This document shows positions 1 through 5,436 of a stretch of DNA of 8,045 nucleotides, one piece after another; position 1 is the first letter of the stretch; each line of letters opens with the position of its first letter. A program made the translations under genes and the position numbers. This DNA comes from Candidatus Odyssella thessalonicensis (lineage in GTDB: Bacteria > Pseudomonadota > Alphaproteobacteria > Bin65): the NCBI GenBank assembly GCA_005240015.1, contig SBBV01000473.1, forward strand, positions 1-8,045, in the 5' to 3' direction. The notes beneath the pieces are model-generated. The model was not told where the DNA came from. It did no database searches and worked only from the letters and a program-made list of their open reading frames with translations.

Positions 1-2
1 AA

Positions 3-188
3 ACCTCGGCATCGCGCGCGGTCGAGACCGTGCAGCATCCGGCGCTGGCGCGCCTTGCCGCAAAGAAGCCGTTTGCGGCGATTCCGGGGCGTCTCTGGAC
101 CTGCGAGACGCCGTTCGTGGCCGAGGCGGCGGAGCGGCTGGCGCGTCTCCGCGCCGAGGCCGAGGCGCGCGAGCGCGGGCGCCGATGA
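3..188 (+). CDS. btuF: C-terminal part of cobalamin-binding protein BtuF (displaced by inversion)
   Basis: The plus-strand frame from base 3 encodes about 62 residues ending at a TGA at 186-188. It has no start codon of its own. It contains LWTCETPFVAEAAERLARLR, the kind of C-terminus seen in periplasmic binding proteins of the BtuF/FecB type that serve ABC importers. The stop overlaps the next start as ATGA, the usual coupling to the permease gene. This piece is exactly what the minus-strand btuF (350-1043) lacks: the codons GAA ACC TCG GCA TCG CGC GCG are shared across the inverted repeat, and the frame continues here without a shift. Joined, the two parts give 231 + 55 = 286 residues, a normal length for the family. 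The B12 assignment comes from the riboswitch and btuB upstream. What is seen is the frame match; that both halves were one gene is a strong inference. Confidence 0.85.
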   Translation, partial: TSASRAVETVQHPALARLAAKKPFAAIPGRLWTCETPFVAEAAERLARLRAEAEARERGRR

Positions 189-358
189 GGAGCGGCGCGC
201 TGCTCGGCGGATTGGGCGCGCTCGTGGTCGCCGGTTTCGCCGCCTCGCTCGCGCTGGGACCGGTGGCGATCGATCTGGGCGCGGCCCTCGCCGCCATTTT
301 CGGCGACGGGCCCGAAGCGCTGCGCCTGATCGTGCTCGAGATCCGCCTGCCGCGCGCG
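185..358 (+). CDS. btuC: N-terminal fragment of FecCD-type ABC permease BtuC (58 codons)
   Basis: The ATG at 185 overlaps the TGA of the btuF C-terminal piece. The 58 residues begin with a short basic start (MRSGALLGGLGALVVAGFAA), then a first membrane segment around residues 5-25, then a periplasmic-side stretch. They end in VLEIRLPRA, the conserved lead-in to the second membrane helix of FecCD/BtuC permeases (family pattern R-L-P-R-hydrophobic). After codon 58 the frame enters the antisense strand of btuF and reads 23 basic, unrelated residues before a stop at 428-430, so the reading 185-430 is not a real protein. In the cell the permease should continue for roughly 270 more residues outside this window. 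It would form the transmembrane channel that takes cobalamin from BtuF into the cytoplasm, powered by a BtuD ATPase not present here. The substrate is inferred from context. Confidence 0.8.
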
Positions 359-1043
359 ATGCCGAGGTTTCCGCCGTGTCGATCGCGATCAGCGCGTCGA
401 TGCGCTCGGTCGCGATCAGCTCGAGATTGAGCCGCCCGCCGATGCGGAGCCCGAATTTCCGCGCGAGGTTCTCGAAGCCGGCGGCGTGGATCACGTCGTC
501 GGCGAGCGTGGCGGGCTCGGCCGTGTATCCGCTCGTGTTGTAGAAGGCGAGCACCGGGCGCGGGCCGGGTGGCACGCGCGCGGCGACCGCAGCGAGGCGT
601 CGGTCGAGCTCCGCGACCATCGCTTCGGCTTTGGCCTCCTCGCCGACGACCTTGCCGACCCAGCGCATGCCGGCGCGCACGCCGTCGATCGAATGAGCCA
701 GCTTCATCACCTCGACGCGCTGGCCGACGCGGCGCAACAGCGCGATCGTCTCGGGCGCCGAGAACTCGCCGCCGATCACGAGGTCCGGCTGGAGCGGCAT
801 CACCTCCTCGGCGCGGCCATGCGTGGTGCGGAAGCCGCGCGCCTGGCGCGGCAGGTTCGACCAGTCGGGATCGGTCGCGAATTGCGTCAGCGCCGCGATG
901 CGCCCGGGCTCGACCATCAGCAAAAGCAGCTGATCGACGCAGACATTGAGCGAGACGATGCGCTCAGGCTTGGCGGGGGCTTCGGCGCTCGCGCCGCAGG
1001 CTAGTGCGAGCGACGCGAGGAATGCAGCAGCCAGGTCCCTCAT
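350..1043 (-). CDS. btuF: Cobalamin periplasmic binding protein BtuF, N-terminal 231 residues
   Basis: The minus frame opens with ATG at 1041-1043. Residues 1-20 form a Sec signal peptide (MRDLAAAFLASLALACGASA), with a likely cut after ASA; Cys16 follows a poor lipobox (A-L-A-C), so a lipoprotein is possible but less likely. Mature residues 28-43 (ERIVSLNVCVDQLLLL) and VMPLQPDLVIGGEF (81-94) fit the TroA/BtuF fold used by class III binding proteins for cobalamin, haem and siderophores. RIDALIAID (214-222) is the usual strand near the C-terminal lobe. Past the inverted repeat at 350-370 the frame stays open to the window edge but reads antisense of other coding DNA, so the native sequence stops there; the rest lies at 21-188 on the plus strand. 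It lies 170 bases downstream of btuB, with a palindromic repeat between. No strong Shine-Dalgarno is visible before the start. B12 specificity is inferred from the riboswitch-btuB context. Confidence 0.87.
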
Positions 1044-1065
1044 ACAGCGAGCCTATGAATTGACC

Positions 1066-1188
1066 GTCATCCCGACCGGAGCGAGCCGCTCTGGCGGCTC
1101 GCGGAGTGGAGGGATCGCGCCCCACGCGCGGACGATCCCTCCACTCCGCGGCCGCGCCAAGTGGCGCGGCCGCTCCGGTCGGGATGAC
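1066..1188. repeat. Nested four-stem intergenic palindrome between btuB and btuF
   Basis: This 123-bp element fills most of the 170-base gap between the two genes. An outer perfect 18-bp inverted repeat (1066-1083, GTCATCCCGACCGGAGCG, with 1171-1188) encloses three further stems. The first is a 9-bp hairpin with a TCTG loop (1081-1102). The second is a central 17-bp perfect stem (1101-1117 with 1133-1149, loop of 15). The third is an 11-bp hairpin with an AAGT loop (1148-1173). The stems abut with 2-3 shared bases, so the whole can fold as a cloverleaf or cruciform. Such GTCATCCC-flanked palindromes resemble dispersed intergenic repeats of proteobacteria; that family link is from memory and unverified. 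If transcribed with btuB-btuF it may act as an mRNA-stabilising or attenuating structure. There is no T-run, so it is not a typical intrinsic terminator. Confidence 0.85.
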
Positions 1189-1213
1189 GAGTCGTTTATG
1201 TTCGCGCGCCGTG

Positions 1214-3160
1214 TCATTGCAGCGCCGCGAAGCGCACGCGCACGCCGGCGAACGCGCCGATGCCGGGCGTGCCGAAGCTGAACACTTCCTGGTACTTCTG
1301 GTTCAGCACGTTGTCGATGCGGCCGTAGATCTCGACATTGTCGTGGACCTTATACGAAGCCGCGAGGTTGAGCAGCACGAAGCCGTGCAGCGTCACGGCG
1401 CCGGTCGAGAAGTCCGAGAAGAAGACCGTGTCGCGCTGCGGCCCGTTGAAGCGCGCGTTGACGTGGAACCGCGCGCGCCCGTCGAGGAAGATGTAGGTCG
1501 CGAACACGCTGCCGATGTGCTTGGCGCGGCGCACCGGCTGGTTGCCCTGTGGATCCTGGGCGTCGGTGTAGGTGTAGGCGCCGCCCACCTCGAGGCCCTT
1601 CACCGGCCGCACCTTGGCCGCGATCTCGACGCCCTGGATGTGCGTCACGCCGATATCGTTGCGCGCGGTCTGCTGGGTCACCACGATGCGGTCGGTGAGC
1701 CGGTTGCGGAAATAGGTGACGTCGACGATCGCGCGCCGGTCCCAGAAGCTCTTCTCGATGCCGACATCCCAGCCGAAGGACTGCTCGGAGCGCAGGTTGG
1801 GATTGGGCGTGAAGCCCGGGAAGCGCCCGAAGAGCTGGAAGAGGTCGGGGTTCTTGATGCCGGTGCCGGCGCTCGCGTGCAGCCGCGCGGCCCATTCGCG
1901 CAGCACGTAGGCGCCCGTAGTGCGGTAGGTGGTGCGATCCTGGAAAAAGTTATTGTCGTCGTGGCGCACCGAGCCGGTGAGGAACAGGCGATTCCAGAGC
2001 CCGAGCGCATACTCGCCGACATAGCTCTTACTCTCGATCGCGCGCTCGAAGAAGCCGAACGCGCTCGACGAAAGCACCGACTGGCGTTCGTGCTCGAACA
2101 GGAACGTCACGCGGTGCTCGGCCATCGCGATCTCGGGCGTGTCGAAGCGGAAACTCGTCTGATTGTCGATTTTCCGGCGGCGCGACTTGTTGAGGAACAT
2201 GCCGGGGAAGATGTCGCCGACCGAGTCGTTCTGCGTCCAGCCATAGGCGAGGCCGGTGCGGTTGGTGAGGCGACCGCCCAAAAGCTTGATGGTCCCGTCG
2301 GCGCGGCCGAACAGCTGCTCGAACTCGTAGAAGGAGCGGTCGTCGACGGCGATGCAGATGCCGCTCGGCTGGCACGGGATCGTGAAACCGTCTTGGAACG
2401 TATCGAAATGGCCGAGGCTCTTCGAGGAGCGGCCGGCGAACGAGAATTCGACATATTCCGACGGCGTGAACGTGGCCGTGCCGCTCAGCACGTTGATGCG
2501 GAACGGATCGCTCTCGCCATTGCCGTTGCGCCGGTCGGCCGACGAGATGCCGCGCGTCTGGAGGTGGTTCCAGTGGAACGCCGCCTTCAGCATCTCGGTG
2601 CCGATGCGCAGGCCCGCGCCCCCGGCGAGCGTGTGGAACGAGCCGCCTTCGACGAACGAGTTCGCCTCGATGCCTTTCCGGCCGCGGCGCGTGATGATGT
2701 TGATGACACCGCCGCTCGATTCGCTGCCGTAGAGCGAGCTTTGCGGCCCGCGCAGCACCTCGATGCGCTCGATGTCGCCGGCCGGCAGCTGCGAGAAGTC
2801 GAAGGACTGGCCGAGCGAAGGATCGTTGACCTTGATTCCGTCGATGAGCACGAGCGTGTGGTTGCTCTCGGCGCCGCGGATGCGTACGTCGACCTGGCCG
2901 CCGAAGCTGCCGGTGCGGCTCACGGCCAGGCCGGGAACCTCGCGCAGCACGTCGACGGCCGTGAGCGCGTTACGCGTCTCGAGATCGTCGCGCGTGACGA
3001 CCGAGACCGCGCTGCCGACGCGGGCACCCGGCAACGGCTCGCGCGATGCGCTCACGACGGTTTCGGGCAACAGCGTGCCCTCGGCGAGTGCCGGCGACCC
3101 ACACAGCAAGGCGGCGCCGGCGGCGATGGCGGAACGAAGTTGAGAGACGGATGCACGCAT
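1214..3160 (-). CDS. btuB: TonB-dependent outer-membrane receptor for vitamin B12, BtuB
   Basis: The protein has 648 residues, close to the usual length of BtuB-type receptors. It starts with a signal peptide (residues 1-26, cut after SPALA). A TonB box follows at about 33-39 (ETVVSAS). The plug domain runs to about 158; its signatures include VDVLREVPGL (69-78), RIRGAESNHTLVLIDGIKVN (93-112) and the closing RGPQSSLYGSESSGGVINII (137-156). The remainder is the 22-strand beta-barrel, rich in alternating aromatic strands, ending GVRVRFAALQ rather than in a terminal aromatic residue. The ATG at 3158-3160 is set by GGAGG at 3167-3171, 6 bases upstream. Receptors of this type take up cobalamin or siderophores. 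The cobalamin riboswitch in its leader, and btuF/btuC downstream, identify the substrate as a corrinoid. Expression should fall when intracellular adenosylcobalamin is high. Confidence 0.94.
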   Translation of the reverse strand: MRASVSQLRSAIAAGAALLCGSPALAEGTLLPETVVSASREPLPGARVGSAVSVVTRDDLETRNALTAVDVLREVPGLAVSRTGSFGGQVDVRIRGAESNHTLVLIDGIKVNDPSLGQSFDFSQLPAGDIERIEVLRGPQSSLYGSESSGGVINIITRRGRKGIEANSFVEGGSFHTLAGGAGLRIGTEMLKAAFHWNHLQTRGISSADRRNGNGESDPFRINVLSGTATFTPSEYVEFSFAGRSSKSLGHFDTFQDGFTIPCQPSGICIAVDDRSFYEFEQLFGRADGTIKLLGGRLTNRTGLAYGWTQNDSVGDIFPGMFLNKSRRRKIDNQTSFRFDTPEIAMAEHRVTFLFEHERQSVLSSSAFGFFERAIESKSYVGEYALGLWNRLFLTGSVRHDDNNFFQDRTTYRTTGAYVLREWAARLHASAGTGIKNPDLFQLFGRFPGFTPNPNLRSEQSFGWDVGIEKSFWDRRAIVDVTYFRNRLTDRIVVTQQTARNDIGVTHIQGVEIAAKVRPVKGLEVGGAYTYTDAQDPQGNQPVRRAKHIGSVFATYIFLDGRARFHVNARFNGPQRDTVFFSDFSTGAVTLHGFVLLNLAASYKVHDNVEIYGRIDNVLNQKYQEVFSFGTPGIGAFAGVRVRFAALQ

Positions 3161-3162
3161 GA

Positions 3163-3256
3163 GAGACCTCCAAAGCGGGTGACGATTGAGGGCTCGTCAC
3201 CGCAACGGAGATCCGTTCCGCCTGCCGGGCCACCCCGCCCGTCAGATGGGTGACGT
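3163..3256 (-). promoter_or_regulatory. btuB leader: putative riboswitch expression platform and ribosome binding site
   Basis: The Shine-Dalgarno GGAGG lies at 3167-3171. Three bases upstream of it in the mRNA ends a hairpin: a 10-bp stem with one bulged C (3194-3203 with 3175-3185), loop of 8. The 3' arm carries CGTCACCC (3177-3184). The same eight bases occur again 71 bases upstream at 3248-3255, just after the riboswitch core, so either copy can pair with the single GGTGACG at 3195-3201. That is the layout expected of two mutually exclusive hairpins. The stretch between (3204-3247) is GC-rich with no gene. What is seen is the pairing; the regulatory role is inference. Confidence 0.5.
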
Positions 3257-3264
3257 CTCCTTCT

Positions 3265-3476
3265 CGGCAGGTCTCCTGGCTCGCGGGTCGGGGCAGACCG
3301 CCCGTCTTCCCGCCGCCCGTCTCCCTTGCTCGACGGGCGTCAGTGACATTCGTGGGCGTCCGCTCGCCGCTTACAGTTGCGGGGGCAGCCACGGACTGGG
3401 AGCAAAGCTCCGCACCGTGTTCCCTTTTCAAGCCATTGGCACGGGCGAAAGCCCGCATCTCCGGCTACCGGAAAGG
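3265..3476 (-). promoter_or_regulatory. Cobalamin (B12) riboswitch
   Basis: Read on the minus strand, the leader contains the hallmark sequences of the cobalamin riboswitch. GGGAACACGGTGCGGA (around 3410-3425) is the GGTG core. TGCCCCCGCAACTGTAAGCG (3369-3388) is the most conserved block of the family. AGCCAGGAGACCTGCC (3266-3281) is the B12 box near the 3' end. A GC-rich hairpin with loop sequence TTTC, built on GCGGGC/GCCCGT (about 3442-3457), lies at the 5' side. The peripheral insertion between the core and the B12 box (about 3283-3365) is long and GC-rich. The aptamer binds adenosylcobalamin or a related corrinoid and represses the genes downstream, here btuB and then btuF-btuC. Exact ends are approximate; the identity is not in doubt. 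Confidence 0.95.
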
Positions 3477-3483
3477 CAATTCC

Positions 3484-3512
3484 ATAACAGGCGCGCGCGA
3501 CGCGCTTGTCAA
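3484..3512 (-). promoter_or_regulatory. Sigma-70-type promoter for the riboswitch-btuB transcript
   Basis: On the minus strand a perfect TTGACA (-35, at 3507-3512) is followed after 17 bases by TGTTAT (-10, at 3484-3489; four of six match TATAAT). The predicted start of transcription, about 3477, falls at the 5' edge of the cobalamin riboswitch, which independently supports the call. The leader would then be about 315 nucleotides. The promoter lies between the likely true stop of the upstream lipoprotein (3533) and the riboswitch. Confidence 0.7.
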
Positions 3513-3532
3513 GCGGCCGCCGATTTCGGCGC

Positions 3533-4058
3533 CTATTTCAGCACCTTGAACGAATCCATGAAGCGCTTGATGTCGCGCTCGGCGCGGCTCGCATCGGGCA
3601 CGGCGGCGATCAGCTGATAGACGCGAATCGGGCCCGGTCCCCACCGCGTAGAGGCGGATCGAGACGTCGAGATTCGTCGACGTGCGCGCCATGAAGGCGC
3701 GGCCCGGCGCCCCCTCGCCGGGCCCGGAGCCGAGCCTGATGTCGCTCACCTGCGATGGCGTAGCGCCGAGATCGCGCAGCACCTCGGCCTGCATGTCCCG
3801 GAGCAGCTCGGCGATCGGCTTCGTCGGCTTCTCGATGTCGAACCAGGAAACGCCGTAGGCCGTGGTGCGGTCGATCTCGACATGCGCGAGATGCACGGTC
3901 GCGCCGCGGCCCGGCTGCGTACGCTCGGTCGGCGCCTTGCCGGGGAACTCGATCGTGTATTTCCCGGTCTGCGAGCGATACTCGCGCCAATCCGGCCCGC
4001 ACGCGGAGAGGGCGGCGCAAAGAACGAGAAGCAGCTTGAGCGAGCGGTGATGAGGCAT
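3533..4058 (-). pseudogene. Small predicted lipoprotein with a frameshift near its C-terminus
   Basis: From the ATG at 4056-4058 the frame gives a signal peptide with lipobox LSAC (residues 17-20), so the mature protein would be lipidated at Cys20. A domain beginning KYTIEFPGKAP (33-43) follows; this opening is common in small secreted proteins of unknown role. After about residue 143 (LYAVGTGP) the unshifted frame turns arginine-rich and runs to 3465, through the btuB promoter and into the riboswitch. Dropping one base in the GGGCCC run near 3630-3640 gives PIRVYQLIAAVPDASRAERD and then IKRFMDSFKVLK, with a TAG at 3533-3535. The total is 174 residues, with an amphipathic helix at the end as expected of a native C-terminus. 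So there is one extra base (or 3n+1), either real decay or a sequence error. Function unknown. Confidence 0.75.
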
Positions 4059-4103
4059 TGCCGAACGGCGATCGTATCCGCTCAGTTTAGAACGCAGCCA
4101 CGA

Positions 4104-4317
4104 GAACCGCGAAGCGGTTCTGGCCTGGAGCCCAGGGTTGCCGCGCAGCGGCTACCCTGGGAATCGGGCGGGCGTTCGATTTCAACCCTGAGAGGGTTGT
4201 GGCCAACGGCGACGCCGCCGGCACAACCCCTTCGGGGTTGTCTTGAACTGCCTTGAGATCCCAGGGTTGCCGCTGCGCGGCAACCCTGGGCTCTGAGGCA
4301 GAACCGCTTCGCGGTTC
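4104..4317. repeat. Mirror-arranged array of triloop hairpins ('palindrome of palindromes')
   Basis: Six perfect or near-perfect hairpins, each with a 3-base loop, are laid out symmetrically about base 4210-4211. They are 4104-4120 (GAACCGC stem, loop GAA), 4131-4161 (14-bp stem with one T-T mismatch, loop GCA), 4183-4199 (CAACCCT stem, loop GAG), 4223-4241 (ACAACCCC stem, loop TTC), 4260-4290 (perfect 14-bp stem, loop TGC) and 4301-4317 (GAACCGC stem, loop TTC). The sixth is the exact reverse complement of the first, and the fifth matches the reverse complement of the second with one difference. The third and fourth differ by a compensated T-A to C-G pair. So this is one unit of about 95 bp in two inverted copies around a GC-rich centre (4200-4222). 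No gene is credible here. Together with 4328-4376 it fills the 319-base gap between the two lipoprotein genes. The family is not one I can name. Confidence 0.9.
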
Positions 4318-4327
4318 GAGGCGCATA

Positions 4328-4376
4328 CCAAATCGCGCCAAGCGCGATTTGGCCGTAAGCAACGCCCTTGCGTTGC
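4328..4376. repeat. Two further hairpins just downstream of the 4378-5313 gene
   Basis: At 4328-4352 there is an 11-bp perfect stem (CCAAATCGCGC) with a CAA loop. At 4359-4376 there is a 7-bp stem (GCAACGC) with a CCTT loop. The latter begins one base past the stop codon of the upstream minus-strand lipoprotein gene (TGA at 4378-4380). They lack counterparts on the other side of the mirrored array, so they are probably separate additions. Position suggests a role in 3'-end formation or mRNA protection of that gene, but no run of T follows either stem, so a classic intrinsic terminator is not supported. Confidence 0.6.
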
Positions 4377-4377
4377 G

Positions 4378-5313
4378 TCAGCGCCGCGGGAAGAGGCGGT
4401 CGAGGTGGCGTTGGGCGGCGTCGGCCAAAAGATCGCGCTCGAGGCGCACCGGATCGCCGAAGAACGCGATGCTGGCGCCGCGGTCGGCGAGGAGCGTGCC
4501 GAGCAGGTTGGCACCGCCGTCCTTGTCGAACACGCCTTCCGCGTACCAGAGCCGTTTCCCGACCGCGGCGCGGCCCATGGCGCGCACGAAATATTCGTAT
4601 TGCACGTTGCCGGGCCGCGGCTGCTTCGGCCCCAGCACGACGACGTTGACGTGGCCCCAATGCGGGCCGAGCTCGGCGCGCCACTTGTTGACCAGCGCGT
4701 GCAGGCCGTCGAGCTGCGCGCGCGCCGCCGCATCTGCGCTGGCGAGCACCAGCGGGCGCATCGCGCGCGTGTAGGCGGTGAGCTGCTCGTCGGCCACCTG
4801 CTCGGCGCCGCCGATCTTCTCGATGAACGCCACCGAGTCGGCGACGATCTTCCTGTGGAGACGCAGCTGCTCGGCGGTCCAGCCCGGACGTCCGTCGAGG
4901 CTCGCCCCTGCCGCCTGCACGTGCTTCATGTAGGCGGTGAGCCAATCCAGCATCGGCTTGTCGAACGGGCGGCCGACGCGTGGCGCGAGCTTCACGTAGA
5001 GGGCCAGCGGGATGTGCGCGATCGCCTTGTACTGATGATAGATCGGCGGCGTGAAGGTCTCGGTCCGCGTCTGGCCGGCGCGGATGAGGTGGAGATCGTC
5101 GAACTGCACGATGATGACCGGGTCGAGGCGCGAGAGGCGCCACGCGCGCGTCTCGCGATAGGCGGCGCGGAACTGGTCGTTGAGCGCCACGAGCGCGTCT
5201 TTTCCGGGTGCGGTCGGCGCTGCGCCGTTGGGCGCGGTCGCGGCGCATGCGGCGAGCGAAAGAACGAGAGCGGCCGCGGCGATGCCACGGCGAAGTGTCG
5301 GCACGTTGATCAT
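4378..5313 (-). CDS. Predicted lipoprotein of unknown function (311 residues)
   Basis: I do not recognise the family. The start chosen is the ATG at 5311-5313, because GGGGGA lies 7 bases before it; an in-frame ATG at 5328 would place that purine run inside the gene. The N-terminus (MINVPTLRRGIAAAALVLSL, then AAC) is a type II signal peptide with lipobox LAAC at 20-23. It is followed by a low-complexity Ala/Pro linker to about residue 38, so the mature protein is probably membrane-anchored in the periplasm. The body is soluble and mostly helical in appearance, with no membrane segment. Conspicuous stretches are DPVIIVQFDDLHLIRAG, GPHWGHVNVVVLGPKQPRPG and a C-terminal RLERDLLADAAQRHLDRLF. No metal-binding or catalytic motif is obvious. 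It lies 123 bases after the multicopper oxidase on the same strand and may be co-transcribed with it. Confidence 0.82.
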   Translation of the reverse strand: MINVPTLRRGIAAAALVLSLAACAATAPNGAAPTAPGKDALVALNDQFRAAYRETRAWRLSRLDPVIIVQFDDLHLIRAGQTRTETFTPPIYHQYKAIAHIPLALYVKLAPRVGRPFDKPMLDWLTAYMKHVQAAGASLDGRPGWTAEQLRLHRKIVADSVAFIEKIGGAEQVADEQLTAYTRAMRPLVLASADAAARAQLDGLHALVNKWRAELGPHWGHVNVVVLGPKQPRPGNVQYEYFVRAMGRAAVGKRLWYAEGVFDKDGGANLLGTLLADRGASIAFFGDPVRLERDLLADAAQRHLDRLFPRR

Positions 5314-5436
5314 TCTAGTTTCCCCCATGCTCGGACGGACAATGGCACGACCGCCCGCGCGCTGTAAAAGGCGCGAGGGCAGCGGCGTTGTCGCCTAGCA
5401 CCCAAACCGCTCGAATGTTTCGACTGCGCCCGCCCG

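Larger units (their letters stand above)
1..370. repeat. Segment bounded by perfect 21-bp inverted repeats; inverted relative to the btu operon
   Basis: Bases 1-21 are the exact reverse complement of bases 350-370, and the match cannot be followed further because it starts at the first base of the window. The arm lies inside btuF on the minus strand and at the end of the btuC fragment on the plus strand. Exchanging the orientation of 1-370 leaves the junction at 370/371 unchanged. It joins btuF residue 231 to the C-terminal piece in frame and puts btuC directly downstream on the same strand. The arm contains the self-complementary core CGCGCGCG. Apart from the arms, no sequence is duplicated between the two sides. 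Possible causes are an assembly fold-back, an amplification chimera, or a genuine invertible segment. Confidence 0.9.

Noticed and set aside
1..370. Insertion sequence or integron cassette bounded by the 21-bp inverted repeats
   Set aside because: The enclosed bases are ordinary btuF and btuC coding sequence that rejoin the flanking gene in frame; there is no transposase and no target duplication.
1066..1188. Possible tRNA because of the cloverleaf shape
   Set aside because: Far too long, all stems are perfect palindromes, and there is no TTC-type T-loop or anticodon arm of the right size.
1106..3253. 715-residue plus-strand open frame opposite btuB
   Set aside because: Low-complexity Ala/Arg/Glu/Asp/Val composition typical of the antisense of GC-rich genes; it also runs through the cloverleaf repeat and over the btuB leader, and has no recognisable domain.
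4087..4362. 91-residue minus-strand frame across the hairpin array
   Set aside because: It is simply a translation of the palindromic repeats; such repeat-derived frames are often annotated as hypothetical proteins but the hairpin structure explains the sequence.
4104..4376. Possible CRISPR array
   Set aside because: The repeated units are inverted mirror copies with different stems, not regularly spaced direct repeats with unique spacers.
4359..4376. Intrinsic terminator for the 4378-5313 gene
   Set aside because: The hairpin position fits, but neither it nor the 4328-4352 stem is followed by a T-run on the minus strand.
4405..5367. 320-residue plus-strand frame opposite the 4378-5313 lipoprotein
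   Set aside because: Antisense shadow with repetitive Arg/Glu/Ala composition; the minus frame has a signal peptide, lipobox and ribosome binding site.
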